DNA of 6,395 nucleotides from Thermohalobaculum sp039033215 (lineage in GTDB: Bacteria; Pseudomonadota; Alphaproteobacteria; Rhodobacterales; Rhodobacteraceae): positions 1-6,395 of the forward strand of contig JBCCDA010000165.1 in assembly GCA_039033215.1 (NCBI GenBank). The letters are read 5' to 3'. Of the stretch, positions 1 to 6,045 are shown piece by piece. Position 1 is the first letter of the stretch. Every line of letters begins with the position of its first letter. The translations under genes and the position numbers were made by a program. The notes beneath the pieces were generated by a model. The model made no database searches, was not told where the DNA came from, and saw nothing but the letters and a program-made list of their open reading frames with translations.

Positions 1-563
1 AGCTCGGAAAAATCGTAGGCCTGGAGGATCATGTAGTTGAATTCCAGGAACGACAGCGATTGCTCCCGGTCCAGCCGCGACTTGACCGATTCAAACGACA
101 ACATGCGGTTGACGGAAAAGTACCGGCCAACATCCCGTAGAAAATCCAGGTATTGCAGCCCGTCCAGCCATTCGGCGTTGTTGAGCATCACCGCATCGGT
201 GGGCGCATCGCCATAGCTGAGGTACTTGGCAAAGACCGTCTGAATTCCGGCGATGTTGGTGTCGATCGCCTCCGCCGTCAGCAGGGGACGCTCATCGGAC
301 CGGTCAGTGGGATCGCCGACCTTCGAGGTGCCACCGCCCATCAACGTGATCGGCTTATGCCCGGTCTTCTGCAGCCAGCGCAGCATCATGATCTGGATCA
401 GCGATCCCACATGCAGCGAGGTCGCGGTGGCGTCAAAACCGATATAGCCGGGAACGACACCTGCCATCAGCGCCCCGTCGAGGCCCTCGAGGTCCGTGCA
501 GTCCTGGAGAAACCCGCGGGTTTGCATCACCCGCAGAAACTCGGATTTCGGCTGGTAGGTCAT
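1..563 (-). CDS. tyrS: Tyrosine--tRNA ligase (TyrRS), N-terminal part, cut by the window edge
   Basis: Cytoplasmic class I aminoacyl-tRNA synthetase that activates tyrosine with ATP and loads it onto tRNA-Tyr. The first 187 residues (start MTYQPKSEFL) are visible on the minus strand; the KMSKS loop and the tRNA-binding C-terminus lie beyond position 1. The Rossmann fold carries YIGFDAT (residues 40-46), the HIGH-class signature as H51-V-G-S54, GGGTSKVGDPT (76-86), and EFNYMILQAYDF (174-185). Aligned by spacing with the well-studied Bacillus enzyme, Y40, G42, D44, D84, Y177, Q181 and D184 fall at the tyrosine-binding positions, so the site looks intact. The second His of HIGH is Ser, which I recall as common in alphaproteobacterial TyrRS. 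The ATG start has an AGGAG site 8 bases upstream. It is divergent from anmK; the two genes are also near neighbours in Escherichia coli. Identification is very secure. Confidence 0.96.
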   Translation of the reverse strand, partial: MTYQPKSEFLRVMQTRGFLQDCTDLEGLDGALMAGVVPGYIGFDATATSLHVGSLIQIMMLRWLQKTGHKPITLMGGGTSKVGDPTDRSDERPLLTAEAIDTNIAGIQTVFAKYLSYGDAPTDAVMLNNAEWLDGLQYLDFLRDVGRYFSVNRMLSFESVKSRLDREQSLSFLEFNYMILQAYDFSE

Positions 564-571
564 CGGCCCGT

Positions 572-576
572 CTCCT
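572..576 (-). promoter_or_regulatory. Ribosome binding site of tyrS
   Basis: AGGAG on the minus strand, 8 bases before the ATG at 561-563. It fixes the tyrS start and fills part of the 45-bp divergent spacer. Confidence 0.7.
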
Positions 577-598
577 AGTGTCGGGCGCGCGGTTTAAC

Positions 599-604
599 GG
601 AGGG
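599..604 (+). promoter_or_regulatory. Ribosome binding site supporting a TTG start for anmK
   Basis: GGAGGG ends 4 bases before the TTG at 609-611. The only other in-frame start nearby is ATG 657, which would begin right at the conserved GLMSGTSMDG motif and has no comparable Shine-Dalgarno sequence. The site therefore favours the rare TTG start. Confidence 0.6.
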
Positions 605-608
605 TGAC

Positions 609-1787
609 TTGGAAGGGAAGGGGATCGAGGTCGGGACGGATCAGCCCATTTGGGCCATGGGGCTGATGTCGGGTACATCCATGGACGGTGTCGACGCGGC
701 AATGCTGCTGACCGATGGAGTGAGCCTCTCGGAGTTCGGACCTTCAACAGTCGTTCCCTACGGGGGCGGCGAAATGGGCTGGGTAGAGATGGTCGCAGAG
801 CAACCGAAGCTTTACCGTGGCCTCGATCGGGCAGACCCGGACAACAACGGGCTGCTGGCGGAGCTTTTGCAGGCGGAAGCGGACGTTGAAACGCAGCATG
901 TGCGTGCCGTCACGCAGTTGCTCGCGGTCCGGGGCTGTCCTTCACCACAGGTCTTGGGGTTCCATGGCCAGACGGTAGGTCATGCGCCGGATGCGGGTTG
1001 GACGTGGCAGCTTGGCAGCGGAGAGGAGCTTGCGCGAATTCTGAACCGGCCGGTGGTTTGGGACTTTCGGACAACCGACGTTCAGGCGGGCGGCGAGGGC
1101 GCACCTTTGGCGCCGTTCTTCCATTTCGCACTGGCCAAGCACATCGGTGCGGACTCGCCGTTGGCATTCTTGAACATCGGAGGAGTGGCGAACGTGACAT
1201 GCGTAGATCCCTCAAAGGACGTGCCCGAGGAAGAGGGGGCGCTGTTGGCCTTTGACACGGGTCCCGGGAACGCGCTGCTCAATGACTGGATGCAGCGCAA
1301 GATCGGAGAACCCCTCGATCGGGACGGAGAGACGGCCGCAACGGGAGACGTGGACTGGATGGGTCTGCACTCGAACTTCGGGCGATCTTATCTTCAAAGA
1401 CTGCCGCCCAAGTCTCTGGATCGGAATGACTTTCATGGAGCGATGAACACGATTGAGGATCTGTCGGTGGCAGATGGCGCTGCGACGCTCACTGCGTTGA
1501 CCGCCGAATGCGTGGGTGAAGCCCTTGAGCACATGCCGTCGCCGCCGTCGCGCTGGCTGGTCTGTGGCGGAGGGCGCCTGAACCCAACCATGATGCGCAT
1601 GCTGCAGGACCGTCTGGACGCGCCCGTGGAGCCAGTCGAGGCGGTCGGGCTGGACGGCGACATGCTCGAGGCGCAGGCCTTTGCCTATCTTGCGGTCCGG
1701 GTTCTGCGGGGCCTGCCGACCTCGGCGCCGTCGACGACTGGCTGCAGGGAACCTGTGTGCGGGGGCCGGATCTCGTACCCTGGGTAG
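609..1787 (+). CDS. anmK: Anhydro-N-acetylmuramic acid kinase (AnmK)
   Basis: Cytoplasmic enzyme of peptidoglycan recycling. It uses ATP and water to open the 1,6-anhydro ring of anhydroMurNAc and phosphorylate it, giving MurNAc-6-phosphate for the MurQ etherase route. The 392-residue product has the actin-like kinase fold motifs in order: GLMSGTSMDGVD (18-29, phosphate-binding loop), GFHGQTVGHAP (from 117), DFRTTDVQAGGEGAPL (152-167), LNIGGVANVT, FDTGPGN with D216, LVCGGGRLNP, and DGDMLEAQAFAYLA with E354. From family knowledge, D216 and E354 match the paired acidic catalytic residues (about D182 and E326 in studied AnmK proteins). The C-terminal TTG...GGRI ending is typical, so the gene is complete. 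It is about 20 residues longer than usual, mostly from a 16-residue lead before the first ATG (657). TTG 609 is chosen because GGAGGG lies just upstream. murQ and nagZ are not in the window. Confidence 0.95.
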   Translation: MEGKGIEVGTDQPIWAMGLMSGTSMDGVDAAMLLTDGVSLSEFGPSTVVPYGGGEMGWVEMVAEQPKLYRGLDRADPDNNGLLAELLQAEADVETQHVRAVTQLLAVRGCPSPQVLGFHGQTVGHAPDAGWTWQLGSGEELARILNRPVVWDFRTTDVQAGGEGAPLAPFFHFALAKHIGADSPLAFLNIGGVANVTCVDPSKDVPEEEGALLAFDTGPGNALLNDWMQRKIGEPLDRDGETAATGDVDWMGLHSNFGRSYLQRLPPKSLDRNDFHGAMNTIEDLSVADGAATLTALTAECVGEALEHMPSPPSRWLVCGGGRLNPTMMRMLQDRLDAPVEPVEAVGLDGDMLEAQAFAYLAVRVLRGLPTSAPSTTGCREPVCGGRISYPG

Positions 1788-1789
1788 GG

Positions 1790-1804
1790 GACCGATGCCC
1801 GGTC
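1790..1804 (+). terminator. Weak hairpin just after anmK, possible terminator
   Basis: GACCG (1790-1794) pairs with CGGTC (1800-1804) around a 5-base loop, 3 bases after the anmK stop. The downstream sequence is AT-rich (AATTGATTGGATTTTA) but has no clean run of T, so this is a poor intrinsic terminator at best. Confidence 0.3.
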
Positions 1805-1814
1805 AATTGATTGG

Positions 1815-1832
1815 ATTTTAGTCGAATTTTAG
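1815..1832. repeat. ATTTTAG direct repeat in an AT-rich patch
   Basis: ATTTTAG occurs at 1815-1821 and 1826-1832, exactly 11 bp apart (about one helical turn). The surrounding stretch, about 1803-1832, is the most AT-rich short piece of this GC-rich window. It follows the anmK end and precedes the hairpin chain at 1860. It could be a protein site, part of a promoter, or the U-rich tail of a minus- or plus-strand terminator. I find no convincing -35/-10 pair. Confidence 0.4.
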
Positions 1833-1859
1833 GGAATGGCGCGTAGACCGTCCCGCGCT

Positions 1860-2045
1860 AGCCGGTGTGCCCACGGGGCCGCTGAAACGCGTTCAGAACC
1901 GGCTTGGGCGGGTCGCGCCGCCCTTGCCTCCCCTCCGGCGCTGTGGGTGCCGGAGCCAGACAGTGGTCGCGCTTCCACGACTTGGGATCGGGCGCCTTGC
2001 GCCCAGCCACACATGGCCGATATGGCCCCGCGGCAAAGACGCCGC
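1860..2045. other. Chain of inverted repeats in the anmK/GST convergent spacer; possible structured RNA, strand unknown
   Basis: No gene is supported here. Read left to right, the sequence forms: AGCCGGT (1860-1866) with ACCGGCT (1898-1904), enclosing two inner stems, GCCC/GGGC (1869-1879) and CTGAA/TTCAG (1882-1896), so a three-way junction; GGGCGG/CCGCCC (1906-1923); CTCCGGC/GCCGGAG (1933-1955); GTGG/CCAC (1963-1978); GGGCGC/GCGCCC (1990-2004); GGCC/GGCC (2015-2027); GCGGC/GCCGC (2030-2045). Nearly every part is paired. I looked for signatures of SRP RNA, RNase P RNA, tmRNA and the cobalamin riboswitch and found none. It could be a free-standing small RNA, a structured 3' UTR of anmK or of the GST gene, or chance pairing in GC-rich DNA. 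The minus strand is also open in the GST frame over this stretch. Confidence 0.3.
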
Positions 2046-2091
2046 CTTCCCCCGGAGAGATTGCCTTCTGGTTGGGCGCCGTCAGGGCCGC

Positions 2092-2697
2092 TCAGCCCGA
2101 CGGCATGGTCGCCTGCATGGACGGACGCTCGAGGAACGCCTCATACCAGTCCGCCAGCTTCGGGCAGTCCGCGCGCCAACCCAGATTGCCATGCCTGAAA
2201 TCGGCATAGCCAAGCGCGGCGCCCAGGGCGATCTTGTCGATCGTGACGTCGCCGCCGAGCTCGCCGACACGATGATCGAAATCTGCCATGCCGCGCTTCG
2301 CCTTGGCCATCTGGCCGATGACCCAGGGTTCCGAGACCATGTCCTCGGACCGCAGCCGCCGCTCGTAGACAGCCAGGAGCATCGCATCGATCATCCCCTC
2401 GGCCAGTGCCTCGCGCCCGATGATGGGATACTCGCCGGCGCCCGATCCATAGAGCGACCCGCCGCCGACGTGATTGAGGTAGCGGCAGATCACCCGGCTG
2501 TCGAAGAGCGTGCCTGCGTCCTCGGTCACCAGTGCGGGGATCTTGCCCACCGGGTTGACCGCGAGCAGATCGGCGTTGGGATCGAGCGGGGACGTCGGCG
2601 CCGTGACGGTTTCGATCCGGTCTGCCAGGCCCAGTTCGTGGGCCGTGATCATGACCTTGCGCACATAGGGCGATGCGGCGGCGTAGAACAGTTTCAT
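2092..2697 (-). CDS. Glutathione S-transferase family protein, YibF-like
   Basis: A 201-residue cytosolic GST. The N-terminal thioredoxin-like domain (about 1-78) starts MKLFYAAASPYVRK. S9 sits at the usual catalytic or thiol-stabilising position, NPVGKIPAL (48-56) supplies the cis-proline P54, and D66-S67 is the glutathione gamma-glutamyl contact pair. The C-terminal all-helical domain (about 85-195) includes the AxGYADFR stretch typical of bacterial GSTs. Overall layout and length resemble E. coli YibF (about 202 residues). The electrophile or peroxide substrate cannot be read from sequence. The start codon overlaps the stop of the upstream MFS gene by 4 bases (ATGA), with AAGGAG 5 bases before the ATG, so the two are probably translationally coupled in one operon. 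After its TGA the frame stays open for 77 more codons to a TAG at 1858-1860, but the normal GST length says the TGA is the real end. Confidence 0.9.
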   Translation of the reverse strand: MKLFYAAASPYVRKVMITAHELGLADRIETVTAPTSPLDPNADLLAVNPVGKIPALVTEDAGTLFDSRVICRYLNHVGGGSLYGSGAGEYPIIGREALAEGMIDAMLLAVYERRLRSEDMVSEPWVIGQMAKAKRGMADFDHRVGELGGDVTIDKIALGAALGYADFRHGNLGWRADCPKLADWYEAFLERPSMQATMPSG

Positions 2698-3944
2698 CGT
2701 GGCTCCTTTTCCGGCGCCTCGGCGCTCGGTCTTGGTTCAGTGGGCCGCCGCCAGAGCCGCTCCAGCACCATCGACGTGCGCGGCAGGTAGCGATAGGGCG
2801 TGGCGGGCGCGGCTGCCCGTCGGCTCATACGGTAGAGCGTGAAGACGATCAGCACCAGATGGGCAACGGCGATAAACCAGAAAAGCCCGGCGGGGCCCAG
2901 CGCGCCGATCAGCTTTGCGGCGGTGAACGGGGCGAGGATGGCCCCTACGGAGTAGAAGAAGATCAGCGAGGCGTTGAGCTCGATCCGGAAGTCGTCCGCG
3001 CAAAAGTCGTTCGCGTGGGCGGCTGCCACCGAGTAGAGCGTGATCGATGTTGCCCCGAAGCCACCGGCCAGCAGGATCACGGCCCACGGGCCGCCTTCGC
3101 CGAGGCTGAGGCCCACGCATACCAGGATGGCGGCAGCGGACAGCCCGTTCAGCACCCAGCGCCGGTCGGTCTTGTCCGCCAGCCAGCCGATCGGAACCTG
3201 TGCCAGCGCCGCCCCGATCACGGCCGCGACCAGGAATGCGGCCGTTGCGTCGGACGAGAGGCCGGTCTCGACCGCATAGAGCGGGCCGACCATGCGAAAG
3301 CTCGCCCCCGTGACCCCGGCAACGACGATGGCAAAGCAGGCGAGCGGCGAGACGCGCCAGGCCCGCACTGGCGCGAGCGTCGGGGGATGGTCCAGCACCG
3401 GGGGCACCTGCGTGGTCAGCGCCAGCGGCATCAGGCAGAGACAGCAGGCGATCGCGACGATGTTGTAGGAGGCATAGGCGGCGGGTTCCAGCACCGCGAT
3501 CAGGCCCTGTGCCAGGATCGATCCGCTGAGATCGACCAGCCGGTAGATCCCGAAGACCCGCCCGCGGGTGCCCTTCTCGATCTTTGCCTGCAACCAGGCC
3601 TCGACGACGGTGTAGCACCCGGCGATCGAGATGCCCGAAAGGATGCGCAGACCCGCCCAGGCGATGGGATCTTCCAGCACCGGATGCAGGATCACCCCGA
3701 CCGCCCCGACGGCAGCGGCGGCGGCGAACGCGCGGCTGTGCCCGACCAGACCGATCAGGCGCGGCATCGCCCAGCAGCCGATGAAGAAGCCGGCGAAATG
3801 CGCCGACCCCAGCAGCCCGATCTCGCCCGGGCTCCAGCCGAAGGCGGCGCCGGACAGCGCATCGAGCGGCCCAAGGGTTCCCGAGCCGAGCTGAATAAGC
3901 AGCGCGGACAGGAATAAAGCGGCAAAGGAAACAAGAAGGCGCAT
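2694..3944 (-). CDS. MFS transporter, YcaD-like family
   Basis: Inner-membrane permease of the major facilitator superfamily, 416 residues with about 12 hydrophobic segments (roughly 3-25, 38-60, 70-88, 93-112, 135-152, 157-178, 200-222, 234-254, 265-283, 287-308, 326-346, 352-372). The loop between helices 8 and 9 carries the MFS motif A form GWLADKTDRR (253-262). VEAWL (114-118) followed by GTRGRVFGIY resembles the YcaD branch. A basic, proline-rich cytoplasmic tail of about 45 residues follows helix 12. The substrate is unknown; expulsion of a small molecule by proton antiport is a family-level guess. I place the start at ATG 3942-3944, where the hydrophobic helix begins; a TTG 27 bases upstream (3969-3971) would add nine polar residues and has no ribosome binding site. 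It is the first gene of an operon with the GST and diverges from the ABC exporter. A weak GAAGA is the only Shine-Dalgarno-like sequence. Confidence 0.88.
   Translation of the reverse strand: MRLLVSFAALFLSALLIQLGSGTLGPLDALSGAAFGWSPGEIGLLGSAHFAGFFIGCWAMPRLIGLVGHSRAFAAAAAVGAVGVILHPVLEDPIAWAGLRILSGISIAGCYTVVEAWLQAKIEKGTRGRVFGIYRLVDLSGSILAQGLIAVLEPAAYASYNIVAIACCLCLMPLALTTQVPPVLDHPPTLAPVRAWRVSPLACFAIVVAGVTGASFRMVGPLYAVETGLSSDATAAFLVAAVIGAALAQVPIGWLADKTDRRWVLNGLSAAAILVCVGLSLGEGGPWAVILLAGGFGATSITLYSVAAAHANDFCADDFRIELNASLIFFYSVGAILAPFTAAKLIGALGPAGLFWFIAVAHLVLIVFTLYRMSRRAAAPATPYRYLPRTSMVLERLWRRPTEPRPSAEAPEKEPR
2703..2708 (-). promoter_or_regulatory. Ribosome binding site of the GST gene
   Basis: AAGGAG on the minus strand, 5 bases before the ATG at 2695-2697. 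It lies inside the last codons of the MFS gene, so the GST can be initiated independently as well as by coupling through the ATGA overlap. Confidence 0.7.
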
Positions 3945-3970
3945 CGTCCATTCTTCGGGTGTGTGAGGCA

Positions 3971-4038
3971 AGATTGTCAGGTTTGGGCGTCAACGTCACG
4001 GGCTCCGCCGACGCTTGCTGTCGTTTTTGGGACAATCT
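3971..4038. repeat. 8-bp inverted repeat in the MFS/ABC divergent region
   Basis: AGATTGTC (3971-3978) and GACAATCT (4031-4038) are perfect inverted copies separated by 52 bp, in the 173-bp region between two divergent genes. Half-sites this far apart could be two operator boxes read in opposite directions, one for each gene, or could be chance. A TTGACG on the minus strand (3988-3993) is a possible -35 for the MFS gene, but no good -10 follows it. Confidence 0.4.
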
Positions 4039-4064
4039 GGGCGGAGGTGCGGCCCCGATGTCGC

Positions 4065-4093
4065 TTGTCGGTCGGGGGGGCGGTTGCTATCCC
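4065..4093 (+). promoter_or_regulatory. Weak promoter candidate for the ABC exporter
   Basis: TTGTCG (4065-4070) and TATCCC (4088-4093) are separated by 17 bases, 24 bases before the start codon. They match the sigma-70 consensus at 4/6 and 3/6 positions. The spacer contains a run of seven G (4074-4080). This is the best pair I can see on this strand, but such matches are common by chance. Confidence 0.25.
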
Positions 4094-4107
4094 GTCAGGA
4101 AAAGGTC

Positions 4108-4112
4108 GGAGG
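4108..4112 (+). promoter_or_regulatory. Ribosome binding site supporting a GTG start for the ABC exporter
   Basis: GGAGG lies 5 bases before GTG 4118-4120. The frame is open much further upstream (to 3959), and an in-frame ATG lies downstream at 4142 with only a poor AGGGA before it. The strong site decides for GTG 4118. Confidence 0.65.
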
Positions 4113-4117
4113 GGACT

Positions 4118-5917
4118 GTGCGCAAACCCGCATCTCAGGGAATGGCCAAAGTCGAAGAGCGCGGTAAGTCGGCGCAGATTGGGCCGCTGCGCGGGCTGTT
4201 GCCGTTTCTGAAGCCGTATGGCTGGGACATCCTCGGGGTCGTGGCCGCGCTGCTGGCGGCGGCGGCCCTGACCCTGTCGCTGCCAATGGCCTTCCGGCGT
4301 GTGATCGATGGCTTCTCTGAGAACGATCTTGGCCTGATCGACCAGTATTTTATGGCGTTCATCGCGGTCGCGGCCGCGCTTGCAGTGGCAACGGCGTTGC
4401 GGTTCTACTTGGTGACGCGCCTTGGCGAGCGGGTGATCGCGGATGTGCGCAAGCGCGTCTTTGATCACGTCGCTGGCATGAGCCCCATCTTCTACGAGCG
4501 TCTGATGACGACAGAGGTGCTGACCCGCCTGACGACCGATACGACCGTGATCCAGGGGGTTGTCGGGTCGACCGCCTCGATTGCGCTGCGCAACATCCTG
4601 CTCTTCGTGGGCGGGATCGTCATGCTGTTGGTGACCTCGACCAAGCTGACGGCGCTGACGCTCCTGCTGGTGCCGCTCGTCGTCGTGCCGATCCTGGTCC
4701 TCGGGCGGAAGGTGCGCAGGCTCTCCCGGCTCAGCCAGGACCTGATCGCCGACAGCGCCTCGCTGGCGGGCGAAACCCTGCAGGCGGCCCAGACCGTCCA
4801 GGCGATGACCCACACCGGGCAGTCTCGTGCGCTGTTCGCAGGACGCGTCGAGGCGGCGTTTGGTGCGGCGCTGGCACGCATCCGCGCCCGGTCGTTGCTG
4901 ACGGCGATCGTGATCTTCCTGGTCTTCACGGGGATCATTGGGATCGTCTGGCTGGGCGCGCGCGACGTAATGGCTGGCCGGATGAGCCCGGGCGAGATGG
5001 GCCAGTTCGTCTTCTACGCGATCTTCACTGCGGGGGCCGTCGCGGCGCTGTCCGAGGTGTGGGGTGAGCTCCAGCGGGCGGCCGGGGCGACCGAGCGCCT
5101 TGTCGAGTTGCTGAGCATGAAAGACCCGGTGTCCGAGCCGCTGAACCCGCTCCCGCCGGCTGAGCCTGCGCAGGGCGCAATCAGCTTCGACCGGGTCGGG
5201 TTCACCTATGAGAGCCGACCGGAGTCTGCCGCGCTCTCGGACGTGTCGTTCGAGGTCCGGCCGGGAGAGACTGTGGCGCTCGTCGGCCCCTCGGGGGCAG
5301 GCAAGACCACGGTGCTGCAGCTGTTGTTGCGGTTCTATGACCCGACGGCGGGCGAGATCCGGCTGGACGGTGTGCCGGTCGATCGGCTGAGCCTCGATGA
5401 TCTGCGCCGGTCGATCGCGCTGGTCCCGCAGGAGCCCGTGATCTTCGCCGACACGGTGCGCCAGAACATTCTGTTCGGTCGACCCGATGCAACGGACGAG
5501 GAAGTCGAGGAGGCGGCCCGCGCCGCGGCCGTGCACGATTTCGTCGCAGGGCTGGCCGATGGATATGACACCTGGCTGGGAGAGCGCGGTGTGCTGCTGT
5601 CTGGCGGACAAAAACAGCGGATCGCGATCGCACGGGCGATCCTGAGGGACGCGCCGCTGATGCTGCTAGATGAGGCGACGTCGGCCCTGGATGCGGAGTC
5701 GGAGCGCGCGGTGCAGCACGCCGTCGACCGCCTGGCGGAGGGCCGGACGATGCTGGTGATCGCCCACCGGCTGGCCACCGTGAAACGGGCAGACAGGATC
5801 GTGGTGCTGGAGGAGGGCCGGGTTGCCGCCGTCGGTACGCATGCCGAACTTGTGGCCGACAACGGGCTTTATGCGCGGCTGGCGCGGCTCCAGTTCACGG
5901 ATGGGGCGGCTGCCTGA
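4118..5917 (+). CDS. ABC exporter, fused membrane and ATPase domains (MsbA-related half transporter)
   Basis: Inner-membrane type IV ABC exporter half-molecule, 599 residues, expected to work as a homodimer moving a lipid or amphipathic compound outward with ATP. The membrane domain (about 25-315) has six hydrophobic helices, near 38-60, 77-98, 152-172, 177-195, 261-280 and 295-315. The ATPase domain (about 355-590) is complete: A-loop Y364, Walker A GPSGAGKTT (390-398), Q-loop Q438, signature LSGGQKQR (494-501), Walker B LMLLDEAT with D518 and catalytic E519, D-loop SALD (522-525), and H-loop H550. Order and spacing match MsbA-type exporters of about 580-600 residues. The substrate is not readable; MsbA-like lipid flipping and drug efflux are both possible. 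GTG 4118 is chosen for its GGAGG site; the upstream open stretch (3959-4117) is low-complexity Gly/Cys/Arg and looks non-coding. It stands alone on its strand, divergent from MFS/GST and convergent with the zinc-ribbon gene. Confidence 0.93.
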   Translation: MRKPASQGMAKVEERGKSAQIGPLRGLLPFLKPYGWDILGVVAALLAAAALTLSLPMAFRRVIDGFSENDLGLIDQYFMAFIAVAAALAVATALRFYLVTRLGERVIADVRKRVFDHVAGMSPIFYERLMTTEVLTRLTTDTTVIQGVVGSTASIALRNILLFVGGIVMLLVTSTKLTALTLLLVPLVVVPILVLGRKVRRLSRLSQDLIADSASLAGETLQAAQTVQAMTHTGQSRALFAGRVEAAFGAALARIRARSLLTAIVIFLVFTGIIGIVWLGARDVMAGRMSPGEMGQFVFYAIFTAGAVAALSEVWGELQRAAGATERLVELLSMKDPVSEPLNPLPPAEPAQGAISFDRVGFTYESRPESAALSDVSFEVRPGETVALVGPSGAGKTTVLQLLLRFYDPTAGEIRLDGVPVDRLSLDDLRRSIALVPQEPVIFADTVRQNILFGRPDATDEEVEEAARAAAVHDFVAGLADGYDTWLGERGVLLSGGQKQRIAIARAILRDAPLMLLDEATSALDAESERAVQHAVDRLAEGRTMLVIAHRLATVKRADRIVVLEEGRVAAVGTHAELVADNGLYARLARLQFTDGAAA

Positions 5918-5960
5918 AAAGTCAGTCCCCTCCCAACCCCCCTTCATGCTGGCCCTCGGT

Positions 5961-5982
5961 GTGGTAAACGTTGTCTTACCAC
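5961..5982. terminator. Hairpin between the converging ABC exporter and zinc-ribbon genes
   Basis: GTGGTAA (5961-5967) pairs perfectly with TTACCAC (5976-5982) around an 8-base loop, 44 bases after the exporter stop. It sits between two converging genes and would form on both transcripts. No T-run follows on either strand, so termination by this hairpin is uncertain; the rest of 5918-6045 shows nothing I can name. Confidence 0.4.
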
Positions 5983-6045
5983 GGGGCGGCCGGGCGCGGG
6001 TTATTTTGCGGACGATTTGAGGCGAGTTGCTCGTAGCCGTGCGGC

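Noticed and set aside
1860..1904. A tRNA, because of the 7-bp closing stem AGCCGGT/ACCGGCT
   Set aside because: Only 45 bases are enclosed, with two small arms and no anticodon or T-psi-C arm sequence.
1829..2014. A 61-codon minus-strand frame in the convergent spacer (ATG start)
   Set aside because: No ribosome binding site and Ala/Arg/Gly-rich composition; the overlapping GST-frame extension looks no worse, and neither is convincing.
1860..2045. SRP RNA, RNase P RNA, tmRNA or cobalamin riboswitch
   Set aside because: None of their conserved core sequences (for example GGAAGGAAGCAGCC or GAGGAAAGTCC) occurs on either strand.
1836..2790. Plus-strand open frames running through the spacer and across the GST gene
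   Set aside because: Most of their length is antisense to the GST; no ribosome binding site or recognisable domain.
2673..3917. A 414-codon open frame on the plus strand opposite the MFS gene
   Set aside because: It lies antisense to a clear membrane protein, and its Arg/Asp/Gly/Pro-rich composition without domains is typical of the opposite strand of GC-rich coding DNA.
2737..4035. A 432-codon minus-strand frame overlapping the MFS gene
   Set aside because: Same strand, other frame; Arg-rich and without hydrophobic helices, while the frame of 2694-3944 gives a coherent 12-helix protein.
3959..4117. N-terminal extension of 53 residues on the ABC exporter
   Set aside because: Low-complexity, Gly/Cys/Arg-rich, unlike exporter N-termini, and a strong GGAGG marks GTG 4118 as the start.
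3977..5611. A 544-codon open frame on the minus strand opposite the ABC exporter
   Set aside because: It is antisense to a gene with every ABC motif intact; His/Arg/Gln-rich and featureless, so a shadow frame.
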